NCBI GenBank assembly: GCA_050050615.1
Contig: JASFTV010000181.1
Location: 1 to 6,824, forward strand
DNA: 6,824 nucleotides
Reading direction: 5' to 3'
Origin: JASFTV01 sp050050615
GTDB taxonomy: Bacteria > Desulfobacterota > DSM-4660 > Desulfatiglandales > HGW-15
Shown: piece by piece, positions 1 through 5,592 of the stretch
How the letters are laid out: each line of letters begins with the position of its first letter
Numbering within the stretch: the first letter of the stretch is position 1
Notes under the pieces: generated by a model
Databases searched by the model: none
Seen by the model: the letters and a program-made list of their open reading frames with translations, nothing else
What the model was told of the DNA's origin: nothing
Position numbers and translations under genes: made by a program

Positions 1-179
1 GCCGTCTCGAATGAAACCCTGGTCCTGGTTGAGGCCTTATCGAACATCAGCCCGAGTGTATAGCCCGAGAGGGATGGTTTCACATGGCGCCCCTCTTTCT
101 TGAACTGAAGGCCTCTATCGATTAAGGCCAGGATCTCTTCTTTATTCAAATCTCGTATGGTTAAAAGGTCCTTTTTCAT
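1..179 (-). CDS. argF: Ornithine carbamoyltransferase, N-terminal part (cut by window edge)
   Basis: Reading from 179 towards 1, the frame starts MKKDLLTIRDLNKEEILALI and reaches KASTRTRVSFET at the window edge, about 59 complete codons. The S-T-R-T-R motif (residues about 50-54) is the carbamoyl-phosphate-binding signature of aspartate/ornithine carbamoyltransferases. The short N-terminal helix followed by a LSGYTLGLMF strand is typical of anabolic OTCase. The enzyme joins ornithine and carbamoyl phosphate to make citrulline in the cytoplasm, the sixth step of arginine synthesis. The ATG directly follows the argD TAA with no spacer and there is no strong Shine-Dalgarno, so translation is probably coupled to argD. 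Only the N-terminus is visible. The arginine-operon context and the lack of any aspartate-pathway gene favour argF over pyrB. Confidence 0.93.
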   Translation of the reverse strand, partial: MKKDLLTIRDLNKEEILALIDRGLQFKKEGRHVKPSLSGYTLGLMFDKASTRTRVSFET

Positions 180-1382
180 TTACGAACCATCAAGCACCTG
201 ATCCAGGACTTCGATCAGACGATCAGTCTCCGCCTTCTCAACAATCAAAGGCGGAACGAACCGCAGCACCTTTTCCTGGGCACAGTTGATCAAAAGTCCC
301 CTTTCAAGGCAGGCATCAACGATGGGGGCTCCCGGTCTGTCAAGCTCTACCCCTATGATAAGGCCAAGGCCCCTGATCTCTTTAATCGTGGGATGTTTAC
401 TTTGAAGTCCTCGCAATCTCTCTTTGAAATACTCACCCACTTCACGGCAGTGATCGATCCACCCATCCTCTAAGAGATGGCTCAGAACCGCCTTTGAAAC
501 AGCGGTTACAAGGGGGGTTCCCCCGAATGTGGTTGCGTGGCTGCCGGGACCAAAGGCGCTGCTCATCTCCTCAACACTCAGCATGGCACCAATGGGAAGG
601 CCGTTACCCAAGGCCTTTGCCAGGGTCATAATGTGGGGTGTGACCCCGTAATGTTCATGCGCGAACAATCTCCCGGTTCGTCCCATGCCAACCTGAACCT
701 CATCGAAGATGAGCGTCAAACCATTTTCAAGGCAAATCTCTTTGACGCCTTCAAGATAACCGGGCTCAGGAAAAACAACCCCGCCTTCTCCCTGGATCGG
801 TTCGAGCATAACGGCACAGACAGAATCATCGACAGCCTTGCGCAGGCCAGGGAGATCATTAAAGGGGACGAACTTAAAGCCCTCCAGCAGGGGATCATAC
901 CCGGTTTGAATTTTGGCCTGCCCTGTTGCTGACAAGGTTGCCATGGTGCGACCGTGAAAAGATCCTGTCATAGAGATGATCGTAAATCTACCCGGGCCCA
1001 GCTTTTCCTTTGAGTGTCTCCGAGCCAGTTTAATGGCCGCCTCGTTCGCCTCTGCGCCGCTATTGCAGAAAAAGACACGATCCGCAAAGGAATTCTCTAC
1101 CAAAAGCCGGCCCAATTCCGCCTGCGGTCTGGTGTAGTAAAGGTTTGAGACGTGAACCAGCCGTCTTGACTGCTCCTCCAATGCCTGGCTTACAATTGGA
1201 GAGCTGTGGCCCAGGGCACAGACCGCGATACCCCCCACAAAATCGAGATATTCCTTGCCAGCCTCATCCCAAACCCGGCAGCCCTCTCCTCTGATCAGGG
1301 CAAACGGCGGCCGCTTGTAAGTCGGGAACAGGTACTTGTCGGCAAGACTCACCGTGTTCCCGCCTTGTGATTGATCATTCAT
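180..1382 (-). CDS. argD: Acetylornithine aminotransferase (class-III PLP aminotransferase)
   Basis: The 400-residue protein has the usual length for ArgD. It moves an amino group between glutamate and N-acetylglutamate-5-semialdehyde to give N-acetylornithine, and many ArgD proteins also serve as succinyl-diaminopimelate aminotransferase. Visible class-III landmarks are the phosphate-binding SGAEAN loop (residues 108-113), FHG at 142-144 (aromatic ring stacking on PLP), EPIQGEGG at 194-201, Asp227 in FDEVQ (pyridine-nitrogen contact) and the Schiff-base lysine Lys256 in TLAKALGNG. FGGTPL follows at about 289-294. The ATG at 1382 is backed by AGGAAGG seven nucleotides upstream. Transcription comes from the argB side across a 607-bp repeat-filled gap, and argF follows with zero spacing. 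4-aminobutyrate aminotransferase is a relative, but the length, the motifs and the argB/argF neighbours support ArgD. Confidence 0.96.
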   Translation of the reverse strand: MNDQSQGGNTVSLADKYLFPTYKRPPFALIRGEGCRVWDEAGKEYLDFVGGIAVCALGHSSPIVSQALEEQSRRLVHVSNLYYTRPQAELGRLLVENSFADRVFFCNSGAEANEAAIKLARRHSKEKLGPGRFTIISMTGSFHGRTMATLSATGQAKIQTGYDPLLEGFKFVPFNDLPGLRKAVDDSVCAVMLEPIQGEGGVVFPEPGYLEGVKEICLENGLTLIFDEVQVGMGRTGRLFAHEHYGVTPHIMTLAKALGNGLPIGAMLSVEEMSSAFGPGSHATTFGGTPLVTAVSKAVLSHLLEDGWIDHCREVGEYFKERLRGLQSKHPTIKEIRGLGLIIGVELDRPGAPIVDACLERGLLINCAQEKVLRFVPPLIVEKAETDRLIEVLDQVLDGS

Positions 1383-1389
1383 TCCGTTA

Positions 1390-1396
1390 CCTTCCT
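1390..1396 (-). promoter_or_regulatory. Shine-Dalgarno of argD
   Basis: On the minus strand AGGAAGG lies seven nucleotides before the argD ATG. It is the clearest ribosome-binding site in the window and fixes the argD start. It also suggests that argD can start translation on its own after the long gap from argB. Confidence 0.7.
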
Positions 1397-1534
1397 CTCC
1401 CTTCCAAATCCAGCCCGTTCGCTCTGCTAAGATCTATCACTCCGCGTGCCAAGCACTTTGACGCAAAATCCATGAGCTTCAACCCCGCGTCTCGCCCGGC
1501 AGCAATCTTTTTCAGTTGCAATGTCCCTAATGGT

Positions 1535-1553
1535 CCCCCTTTTATAAAGGGGG
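1535..1553. repeat. Palindrome CCCCCTTT-TAT-AAAGGGGG
   Basis: A perfect 8-bp inverted repeat with a three-base centre lies in the argB-argD gap. It could form a hairpin in the transcript but has no following U-run, so it is not a standard intrinsic terminator. Its right half (from 1544) is also the outer end of a larger inverted repeat whose partner is at 1880-1909. Short palindromes of this type recur between genes in many deltaproteobacteria (general recollection, not checked). Confidence 0.7.
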
Positions 1554-1628
1554 ATTAAGAGCCTGTCCGATAACTTCGGCAAAAGTGAAGTGTTACATGC
1601 AAAAGTCCCCGATGCGCACCGAAGCGTC

Positions 1629-1648
1629 ATTCCCGCGAAAGCGGGAAT
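1629..1648. repeat. REP-like hairpin 1 (ATTCCCGC-GAAA-GCGGGAAT)
   Basis: A perfect 8-bp stem with a GAAA loop, preceded by GTC and followed by CCAG. It pairs as a family with the inverted copy at 1670-1689. The sequence is of the widespread ATTCCCGC...GCGGGAAT intergenic type. It lies inside the symmetric 212-bp element. Confidence 0.85.
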
Positions 1649-1669
1649 CCAGTTTTCAAAACGGTATGG

Positions 1670-1689
1670 ACTCCCGCTTTCGCGGGAGT
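1670..1689. repeat. REP-like hairpin 2 (ACTCCCGC-TTTC-GCGGGAGT), inverted copy
   Basis: A perfect 8-bp stem. Its reverse complement reads GTCACTCCCGC-GAAA-GCGGGAGTCC, identical to hairpin 1 except for two changes (T to C and the opposite A to G). These fall on the same base pair and keep the stem intact. Together with hairpin 1 it forms an inverted REP doublet. Confidence 0.85.
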
Positions 1690-1989
1690 GACAGACTTTT
1701 TGGGCTCACGGCCCTTTTGGAATTGTCGTTTTTTTCGAAACACGAAGTTGTTGGACAGCCTCTTAAGGGAGATTTCTCTCTCATGCTATCCGGCCATTGT
1801 GCACACCCACTCTGACTTAAAATGACAGATGAGGCTGAAAACAGTGTTGTGACACAGTCTCAAGGCGAGGGGAGGCTACTTGTCGGACAGGCTCCCTACT
1901 CCCCTTTATGATAAAATGGCATCTATGCAGCTTTAGGTCAGGCTCTCCGTCATCAAGGCAAAGAGCGTGTCGCCGAACCCTTGCCTCTC

Positions 1990-2874
1990 TCAATGAACAA
2001 TCTCGGTTCCCACGCCACCTTTGGTAAATATCTCCAGCAGGATCGCATGATCCTTTCGGCCATCAATGATATGGGCCTTTCTGACACCGCCTTTGAGCGC
2101 TTCAACACAACACTTTATCTTGGGTATCATGCCGCCTTTGATCGTGCCATCATCAACAAGTTTTTGGGAATCCTTCATTTTGACGGTGGATATGAGCCTC
2201 CCGTCTCTGTCAAGAACCCCCTCCGTGTCCGTAAGCAGAATAAGCTTCCTTGCATTGAGGGAAGCGGCTATACGCCCGGCCACCACGTCTGCATTGATAT
2301 TGTATGTTTCTCCGCGTTTACCGCTGCCCACCGGAGCAATCACCGGGATGAACTGGCTGGCCAAGAGATCCATGAGAATCCGGTTGTTCACGGAAGTGAT
2401 CTCCCCCACCATACCCATGTCAATGATCTCGGGGGGCTGATCATTTCCCTTGCTTCTGAAGTACTTCATCTTCTTGGCCGTAATCAGCTCTCCGTCTTTG
2501 CCTGAAAGACCTATAGACTGGCCACCATTGTGATTGATGAGGGCCACAATCTCCTTGTTGACCTTACCCACGAGCACCATCTCCACCACATCCATGGTCT
2601 GTTTATCAGTCACGCGCATGCCATCCACAAACTCAGACTCTATGGACAGCTTTTTCAGAAAGGTCCCAATCTGAGGTCCGCCCCCATGCACCACAATGGG
2701 ATTGAGTCCCACGTATTTCATAAGAATGATGTCCAGGGCGAAATTTTTTTTCAGCTTTTCATCCACCATGGCGTGCCCGCCATACTTCACGACCATGGTG
2801 GCGTTGCTAAAACGCCTGATATAGGGAAGCGCCTCTATGAGAACCTTCGCTCGCTTTTTTTGGTCAATAGCCAT
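1990..2874 (-). CDS. argB: Acetylglutamate kinase, arginine-sensitive type
   Basis: The 294-residue protein is an amino-acid kinase that phosphorylates N-acetylglutamate with ATP, the second and usually controlling step of arginine synthesis. Landmarks are Lys30 in VVKYGG, the HGGGPQIG loop (63-70), GMRVTD with Arg87, NINADVVAG (192-200), LTDTEGVL (214-221, Asp216) and KGGMIPKI (246-253, Lys252). The N-terminal helix ending LPYIRRFSNAT and the C-terminal stretch HIIDGRKDHAILLEIF followed by GTEIV are features of hexameric, arginine-inhibited kinases, so feedback by arginine is inferred. An in-frame TGA two codons upstream makes the ATG at 2874 the furthest possible ATG, and its N-terminal helix is conserved. 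No Shine-Dalgarno is visible: the leader is a heptamer array, and the ATG is built from its last unit. The four-helix gene stops 17 nt upstream. Confidence 0.96.
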   Translation of the reverse strand: MAIDQKKRAKVLIEALPYIRRFSNATMVVKYGGHAMVDEKLKKNFALDIILMKYVGLNPIVVHGGGPQIGTFLKKLSIESEFVDGMRVTDKQTMDVVEMVLVGKVNKEIVALINHNGGQSIGLSGKDGELITAKKMKYFRSKGNDQPPEIIDMGMVGEITSVNNRILMDLLASQFIPVIAPVGSGKRGETYNINADVVAGRIAASLNARKLILLTDTEGVLDRDGRLISTVKMKDSQKLVDDGTIKGGMIPKIKCCVEALKGGVRKAHIIDGRKDHAILLEIFTKGGVGTEIVH

Positions 2875-2907
2875 TTGTCATTTGTCACTCGTCATTTGTC
2901 ATTCGTC
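2873..2907. repeat. Left heptamer array (5 x ATTTGTC-type units)
   Basis: Five exact-period 7-bp units read on the plus strand: ATTTGTC, ATTTGTC, ACTCGTC, ATTTGTC, ATTCGTC. On the transcribed strand these are GACGAAT, GACAAAT, GACGAGT, GACAAAT, GACAAAT. The array supplies the last codons and TGA of the four-helix gene (…T-N-D-K-stop) and two bases of the argB ATG. It is inverted relative to the array at 3291-3318. Confidence 0.9.
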
Positions 2908-3278
2908 TTTCCTTCTTTCCCTATAGAGCGAATATATGCGTTTAGGCGTGGAGCCAATTCATTCAACAATGCACGCAATTCTTGGATTTCTTGTTCCTTT
3001 AGTAAACCTCTCCTATACGCCCTACGAAGCCAATGCTTGGTTTCATATAAGGAGCCCCGTGAGACCCTCGTAAACTGCCTGTTCTCGGCGAAATGAAAGC
3101 GTCCAAAGCCTTCTGCTATGTTTGCCCCGATGCTGTCAGCTGACTTCACAAGTTGAAACCCTAAAGAATTCTTCGGAAAATCGGACCAATTCCAAACTAT
3201 GTTCCAGATCCGGTCTCCCAGATCTTCTGCTAATCGATAGACCTCAAGATCCTCAAACGACTCGACTCTCTGTTTCAC
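2892..3278 (-). CDS. Four-helix bundle protein, S23/23S rRNA intervening-sequence-protein family
   Basis: The 128-residue product carries the family's hallmarks: N-terminal SFEDLEVYRLA (residues 7-17), a central FQLVKSADSIGANIAEGFGR (41-60), E65-x4-F69 followed by SRGSLYETKHWLRRA (73-87), and a last helix around EIQELRALLNELAPRL (97-112). Relatives occur as ORFs inside 23S rRNA intervening sequences, as free-standing genes, and as the Avd accessory protein of diversity-generating retroelements. Their cellular role is mostly unknown. Related Avd forms a basic pentameric barrel, and the Arg/Lys-rich C-terminal half here would allow nucleic-acid binding (inference). The start is GTG at 3278, since no ATG lies upstream in frame and SFEDLEV normally sits near the N-terminus. 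The GGGGG before it is a poor Shine-Dalgarno. The gene sits between hslU and argB, enclosed by inverted heptamer arrays, and looks inserted. No reverse transcriptase or rRNA is nearby. Confidence 0.88.
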   Translation of the reverse strand: MKQRVESFEDLEVYRLAEDLGDRIWNIVWNWSDFPKNSLGFQLVKSADSIGANIAEGFGRFHFAENRQFTRVSRGSLYETKHWLRRAYRRGLLKEQEIQELRALLNELAPRLNAYIRSIGKEGKTNDK

Positions 3279-3290
3279 GATCGGGCCCCC

Positions 3291-3318
3291 ACAAATGACG
3301 AATGACCGATGACTAATG
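3291..3318. repeat. Right heptamer array (4 x ACAAATG-type units), inverted to the left array
   Basis: Four 7-bp units read on the plus strand: ACAAATG, ACGAATG, ACCGATG, ACTAATG, then AC. They are the reverse complement of the CATTTGT-type units at 2873-2907. The array starts 12 bp upstream of the four-helix GTG and ends 8 bp after the hslU stop codon. Bases 3291-3306 pair with 2884-2899 at all 16 positions (one G.U), and pairing continues outward to 3320/2870. Confidence 0.9.
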
Positions 3319-3326
3319 ACGGCGCA

Positions 3327-4739
3327 TCAGAGTATGTACCGGCTCAGATTTTCGTCTTCAATAATGTCCCCTAGCTTCTCCGATACATGGGCCTTGTCAA
3401 TAATAACCTTCTTTGTCTCCATGTCCGGAGCATCAAAAGAGATCTCATCGAGGAGCTTTTCCATGACCGTATGCAGGCGCCTTGCACCGATATTCTCCAT
3501 CCGCTCATTCACCTTGCTGGCAATAGTGGCGATCTCCTCAATGGCTGATTCCTCGAATATCAGCTCCACGCCCTCCGTCTCAAGAAGCGCCTCGTATTGG
3601 GTAATCAAAGCATTCTTGGGTTCCTTGAGGATGCGGACAAAATCCTCTTGTGACAAGGAGTCCAGTTCGACCCGGATAGGAAACCTCCCCTGAAGCTCCG
3701 GCAAAAGGTCCGCCGGCTTACTGATATTAAACGCGCCTGATGCAATAAAAAGGATATGATCCGTTCTAACCATGCCGTACTTGGTGGTCACGGTGGACCC
3801 TTCCACGATCGGCAGGAGATCTCGCTGTACCCCTTCCCTGGACACATCCGGGCCATACCTGGATTCGGAGCCCGCGATTTTGTCCAGCTCGTCAAGAAAT
3901 ATGATGCCGTTTTGTTCCGTCATACGAATCGCTTCCGCGATCACGTTTTCCATGTCTATAAGCTTCTGAGACTCTTCGACAAAGAGAATCTCCATCGCTT
4001 CGGGAATCTTCACCCGTCTCCTCTTCTTACGCGCTGGAAAGATATTTCCGAAGACCTCCTTGAGGTTGAATTCCATCTCTTCAAGACCGGCGCTTGAGAA
4101 GATCTCCACCATGGGAACATTCTTGTTTGTAGTTTCCAACTCTACATACCGGCTGTCTAACTTGCCACTCCGAAGCAATCGTCTCAACTTTTCCCTGGTT
4201 CTGGTTGAATCGCTTTCTGCCCTGTCCGTCTTGACAACCTCCAGGACCTTTTCCTTGTCCCCTTCTTCTCCTTCGCGAAGCTCCTCCCTTTTCTTGGGGA
4301 GCAGGATGTCGAGCAACCTTTCCTCGGCCAGTTCCCGGGCCTTGGTTTTGACCTTCTCCTGCTCCTCTTTTTTGGCCATATTCGTCGCGAGCTCAGTCAG
4401 GTCCCGGATCATAGATTCCACGTCACGGCCAACATAGCCGACCTCAGTAAACTTCGTTGCTTCCACTTTGAGAAAAGGGGATTTGGCAAGCCTTGCCAGG
4501 CGCCTTGCAATTTCGGTTTTTCCTACCCCCGTTGGACCAATCATTATGATGTTTTTGGGAGCAATCTCATCCCTCAAATCCTTGGGTACCTGCTGTCGGC
4601 GCCATCTGTTTCGCAAAGCAATGGCCACGGAGCGCTTTGCCTGATCTTGGCCGATAATATACTTATCGAGCTCCGACACGGTGTCTCTCGGTGTCAAGAC
4701 TTTCATGATATAATCTTTGCTCACAAGATCCGTTTCCAT
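3327..4739 (-). CDS. hslU: ATP-dependent protease ATPase subunit HslU (ClpY)
   Basis: This AAA+ unfoldase feeds substrates to the HslV peptidase in the cytoplasm. The 470-residue protein shows TPRDTVSELDKYIIGQDQAK near the N-terminus, Walker A GPTGVGKT (68-75), the substrate-gripping pore loop GYVG (101-104), a charged inserted I-domain (about 110-245), Walker B IIFLDELDKI (279-288, Asp283/Glu284), sensor 1 in ILFIASGAFN (329-338), the arginine finger Arg352 in ELQGRFPIR, and sensor 2 GARRLH (418-423). The C-terminus LSRYIL is the tail that docks between HslV subunits. It is somewhat longer than the E. coli protein (443 residues) because of an N-terminal extension and a longer I-domain. The ATG at 4739 has AAGGGG five nt upstream and follows hslV by 2 nt. 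Met12 is a possible alternative start but has no ribosome-binding site. Confidence 0.97.
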   Translation of the reverse strand: METDLVSKDYIMKVLTPRDTVSELDKYIIGQDQAKRSVAIALRNRWRRQQVPKDLRDEIAPKNIIMIGPTGVGKTEIARRLARLAKSPFLKVEATKFTEVGYVGRDVESMIRDLTELATNMAKKEEQEKVKTKARELAEERLLDILLPKKREELREGEEGDKEKVLEVVKTDRAESDSTRTREKLRRLLRSGKLDSRYVELETTNKNVPMVEIFSSAGLEEMEFNLKEVFGNIFPARKKRRRVKIPEAMEILFVEESQKLIDMENVIAEAIRMTEQNGIIFLDELDKIAGSESRYGPDVSREGVQRDLLPIVEGSTVTTKYGMVRTDHILFIASGAFNISKPADLLPELQGRFPIRVELDSLSQEDFVRILKEPKNALITQYEALLETEGVELIFEESAIEEIATIASKVNERMENIGARRLHTVMEKLLDEISFDAPDMETKKVIIDKAHVSEKLGDIIEDENLSRYIL

Positions 4740-4741
4740 CT

Positions 4742-5296
4742 CTACCCCTTTTTTCCAATCTCATGGACAACGATCTCCTCATTGGTATGCACGCAGATCG
4801 AAGCCGCTATCTTTAAGGCCTCTCGGGCTATGGAAAAGGCGTCCATGTCTGAATGTGCGACCAGTGCTCGCGCCGCTGCCAGTGCATAAGGCCCGCCGGA
4901 ACCGATCGCGGCGACCGATTCGTCGGGCTCGATCACATCCCCGGTGCCTGAAATAATGAGCATATGTTTACGATCCATAGCCAGGATCAGCGCCTCAAGT
5001 CTTCTCAGAATTTTGTCCGTACGCCAGTCTTTCGCAAGCTCCACAGCCGCTCTGGTCAGATTTCCCTTGAACTGCTCCAGTCTCCCCTCCAATTTTTCGA
5101 AAAGATTAAAGGCGTCTGCCGCCGCACCCGCAAACCCGACCAGAACCATATCCTTATACATGAAGCGAACCTTGGTCGCTTTCTGCTTCATAATGGTTTC
5201 GCCAAGAGTGACCTGGCCGTCTCCGGCCATGACGGCTCTGCCGTCCTTTCTTACCGCAAGAATGGTCGTCCCGATTGAGGGCTTAGAAGCATTCAT
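4742..5296 (-). CDS. hslV: ATP-dependent protease peptidase subunit HslV (ClpQ)
   Basis: The 184-residue N-terminal-nucleophile hydrolase is of the proteasome beta type and forms the double-ring proteolytic core of HslVU. After a nine-residue leader MNASKPSIG comes TTILAVRKDGR, with Thr10 as the mature catalytic Thr1. Asp26 (in AGDGQVTLG) and Lys42 (in KATKVRF) fall at mature positions 17 and 33, as expected for the active site. VLVGFAGAAADAFNLFEKLE (52-71) and AIGSGGPYALAAARAL are further family blocks. E. coli HslV loses only Met, so here a nine-residue leader would have to be removed. AAAGGA lies 10 nt before the ATG. hslU follows after 2 nt, a standard pair. Confidence 0.97.
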   Translation of the reverse strand: MNASKPSIGTTILAVRKDGRAVMAGDGQVTLGETIMKQKATKVRFMYKDMVLVGFAGAAADAFNLFEKLEGRLEQFKGNLTRAAVELAKDWRTDKILRRLEALILAMDRKHMLIISGTGDVIEPDESVAAIGSGGPYALAAARALVAHSDMDAFSIAREALKIAASICVHTNEEIVVHEIGKKG

Positions 5297-5352
5297 CTTT
5301 GCTATATCCTTTGATTTCCATCATGGGGTGTTGGTTCACGTACTGAGGAATC

Positions 5353-5400
5353 GGAAAACTGGAATAACGGCGTATCGGAAGATTGGAATGCTGGAATGTG
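5353..5400. repeat. Octamer array, 6 units of GGAATNNT type
   Basis: Six consecutive 8-bp units start with GG: GGAAAACT, GGAATAAC, GGCGTATC, GGAAGATT, GGAATGCT, GGAATGTG. The period is exact although the units have diverged. Reverse-orientation remnants (CATTCC, CTTCC) lie at 5489-5505. The array is just upstream of hslV, in the transcribed gap after xerC. Confidence 0.75.
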
Positions 5401-5520
5401 GGGTCAAACTTTGCCGTACGAGCGCCAATATTCATTGTTCCGTGGCCCGGACCTGAATTTCAAGGCGACCATTTGAGCCGTTTATTCTCATTCCAAATCC
5501 TTCCACCAATGCGCCGAGTG

Positions 5521-5562
5521 GTCTTCCTGTTCCCTGCTGCCTACTCGCTTACTCCTTACTCC
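5521..5562. repeat. Heptamer array, 6 units of TNCTNCC type
   Basis: Six exact-period 7-bp units on the plus strand: GTCTTCC, TGTTCCC, TGCTGCC, TACTCGC, TTACTCC, TTACTCC. On the transcribed strand the freshest copies read GGAGTAA twice. The array lies between the xerC stop and the octamer array and encodes no ORF. It differs in sequence from the heptamers near argB but shares their 7-bp period. Confidence 0.7.
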
Positions 5563-5592
5563 CCCGTGTCTCCTGTCCTCGTTATTCCGTTT

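Larger units (their letters stand above)
1555..1766. mobile_element. MITE-like symmetric element with terminal inverted repeats
   Basis: Bases 1555-1579 match the reverse complement of 1742-1766 at 21 of 25 positions (TTAAGAG, one variable base, CTGTCC, then A.AACTTCG). Two further inverted hairpins sit symmetrically inside (1629-1648 and 1670-1689), and a small palindrome GTTTTCAAAAC (1652-1662) lies at the centre, so the whole 212 bp is nearly symmetric about position 1660. TTAA stands at both ends and could be part of the repeat or a target duplication; the two cannot be told apart because TTAA is palindromic. There is no credible ORF. This fits a non-autonomous element moved by a transposase in trans, which is inferred from structure only. 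Confidence 0.65.
1544..1909. repeat. Outer inverted repeat enclosing the MITE-like element
   Basis: The 30 bases at 1544-1573 match the reverse complement of 1880-1909 at 24 positions. Both arms read ATAAAGGGG, then a variable stretch, then GAGCCTGTCCGA. The tip GAGCCTGTCC is shared with the terminal repeat of the smaller symmetric element at 1555-1766, so the right arm at 1880-1909 looks like a third copy of the same end. Possible explanations are an ancestral longer element with a nested or truncated copy, or two adjacent insertions. No transposase gene lies between the arms. Confidence 0.6.

Noticed and set aside
1427..1630. Minus-strand 67-codon frame in the argB-argD gap
   Set aside because: It crosses the CCCCCTTT...AAAGGGGG palindrome and the element terminal repeat, has no ribosome-binding site and no recognisable domain.
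1585..1815. Plus-strand 76-codon frame containing FPRKRESSFQNG and SRFRGSD
   Set aside because: It is a translation of the REP-like hairpins. Such FPRKRES-type frames are well-known artefacts of ATTCCCGC...GCGGGAAT repeats.
1947..1985. Intrinsic terminator after argB (AAGGCAAAG ... CCCTTGCCT)
   Set aside because: The stem is short and imperfect, the loop is long and no U-run follows in the transcribed direction.
2530..3096. Plus-strand 188-codon frame across the argB start and the left array
   Set aside because: It is antisense to argB and the four-helix gene. The NSHLSFVTRHLSFV part is just the heptamer array translated.
2892..3278. Diversity-generating retroelement (the Avd accessory protein shares this fold)
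   Set aside because: No reverse transcriptase, template/variable repeat pair or target gene is present in the window, so only the shared family fold supports it.
2873..3318. CRISPR array
   Set aside because: The repeats are 7 bp long with no spacers, and the two blocks are inverted around a coding gene.
4060..4437. Long antisense frames over hslU, and similar ones over argB and argD
   Set aside because: These are shadow frames with serine- and leucine-rich low-complexity content opposite well-supported conserved genes.
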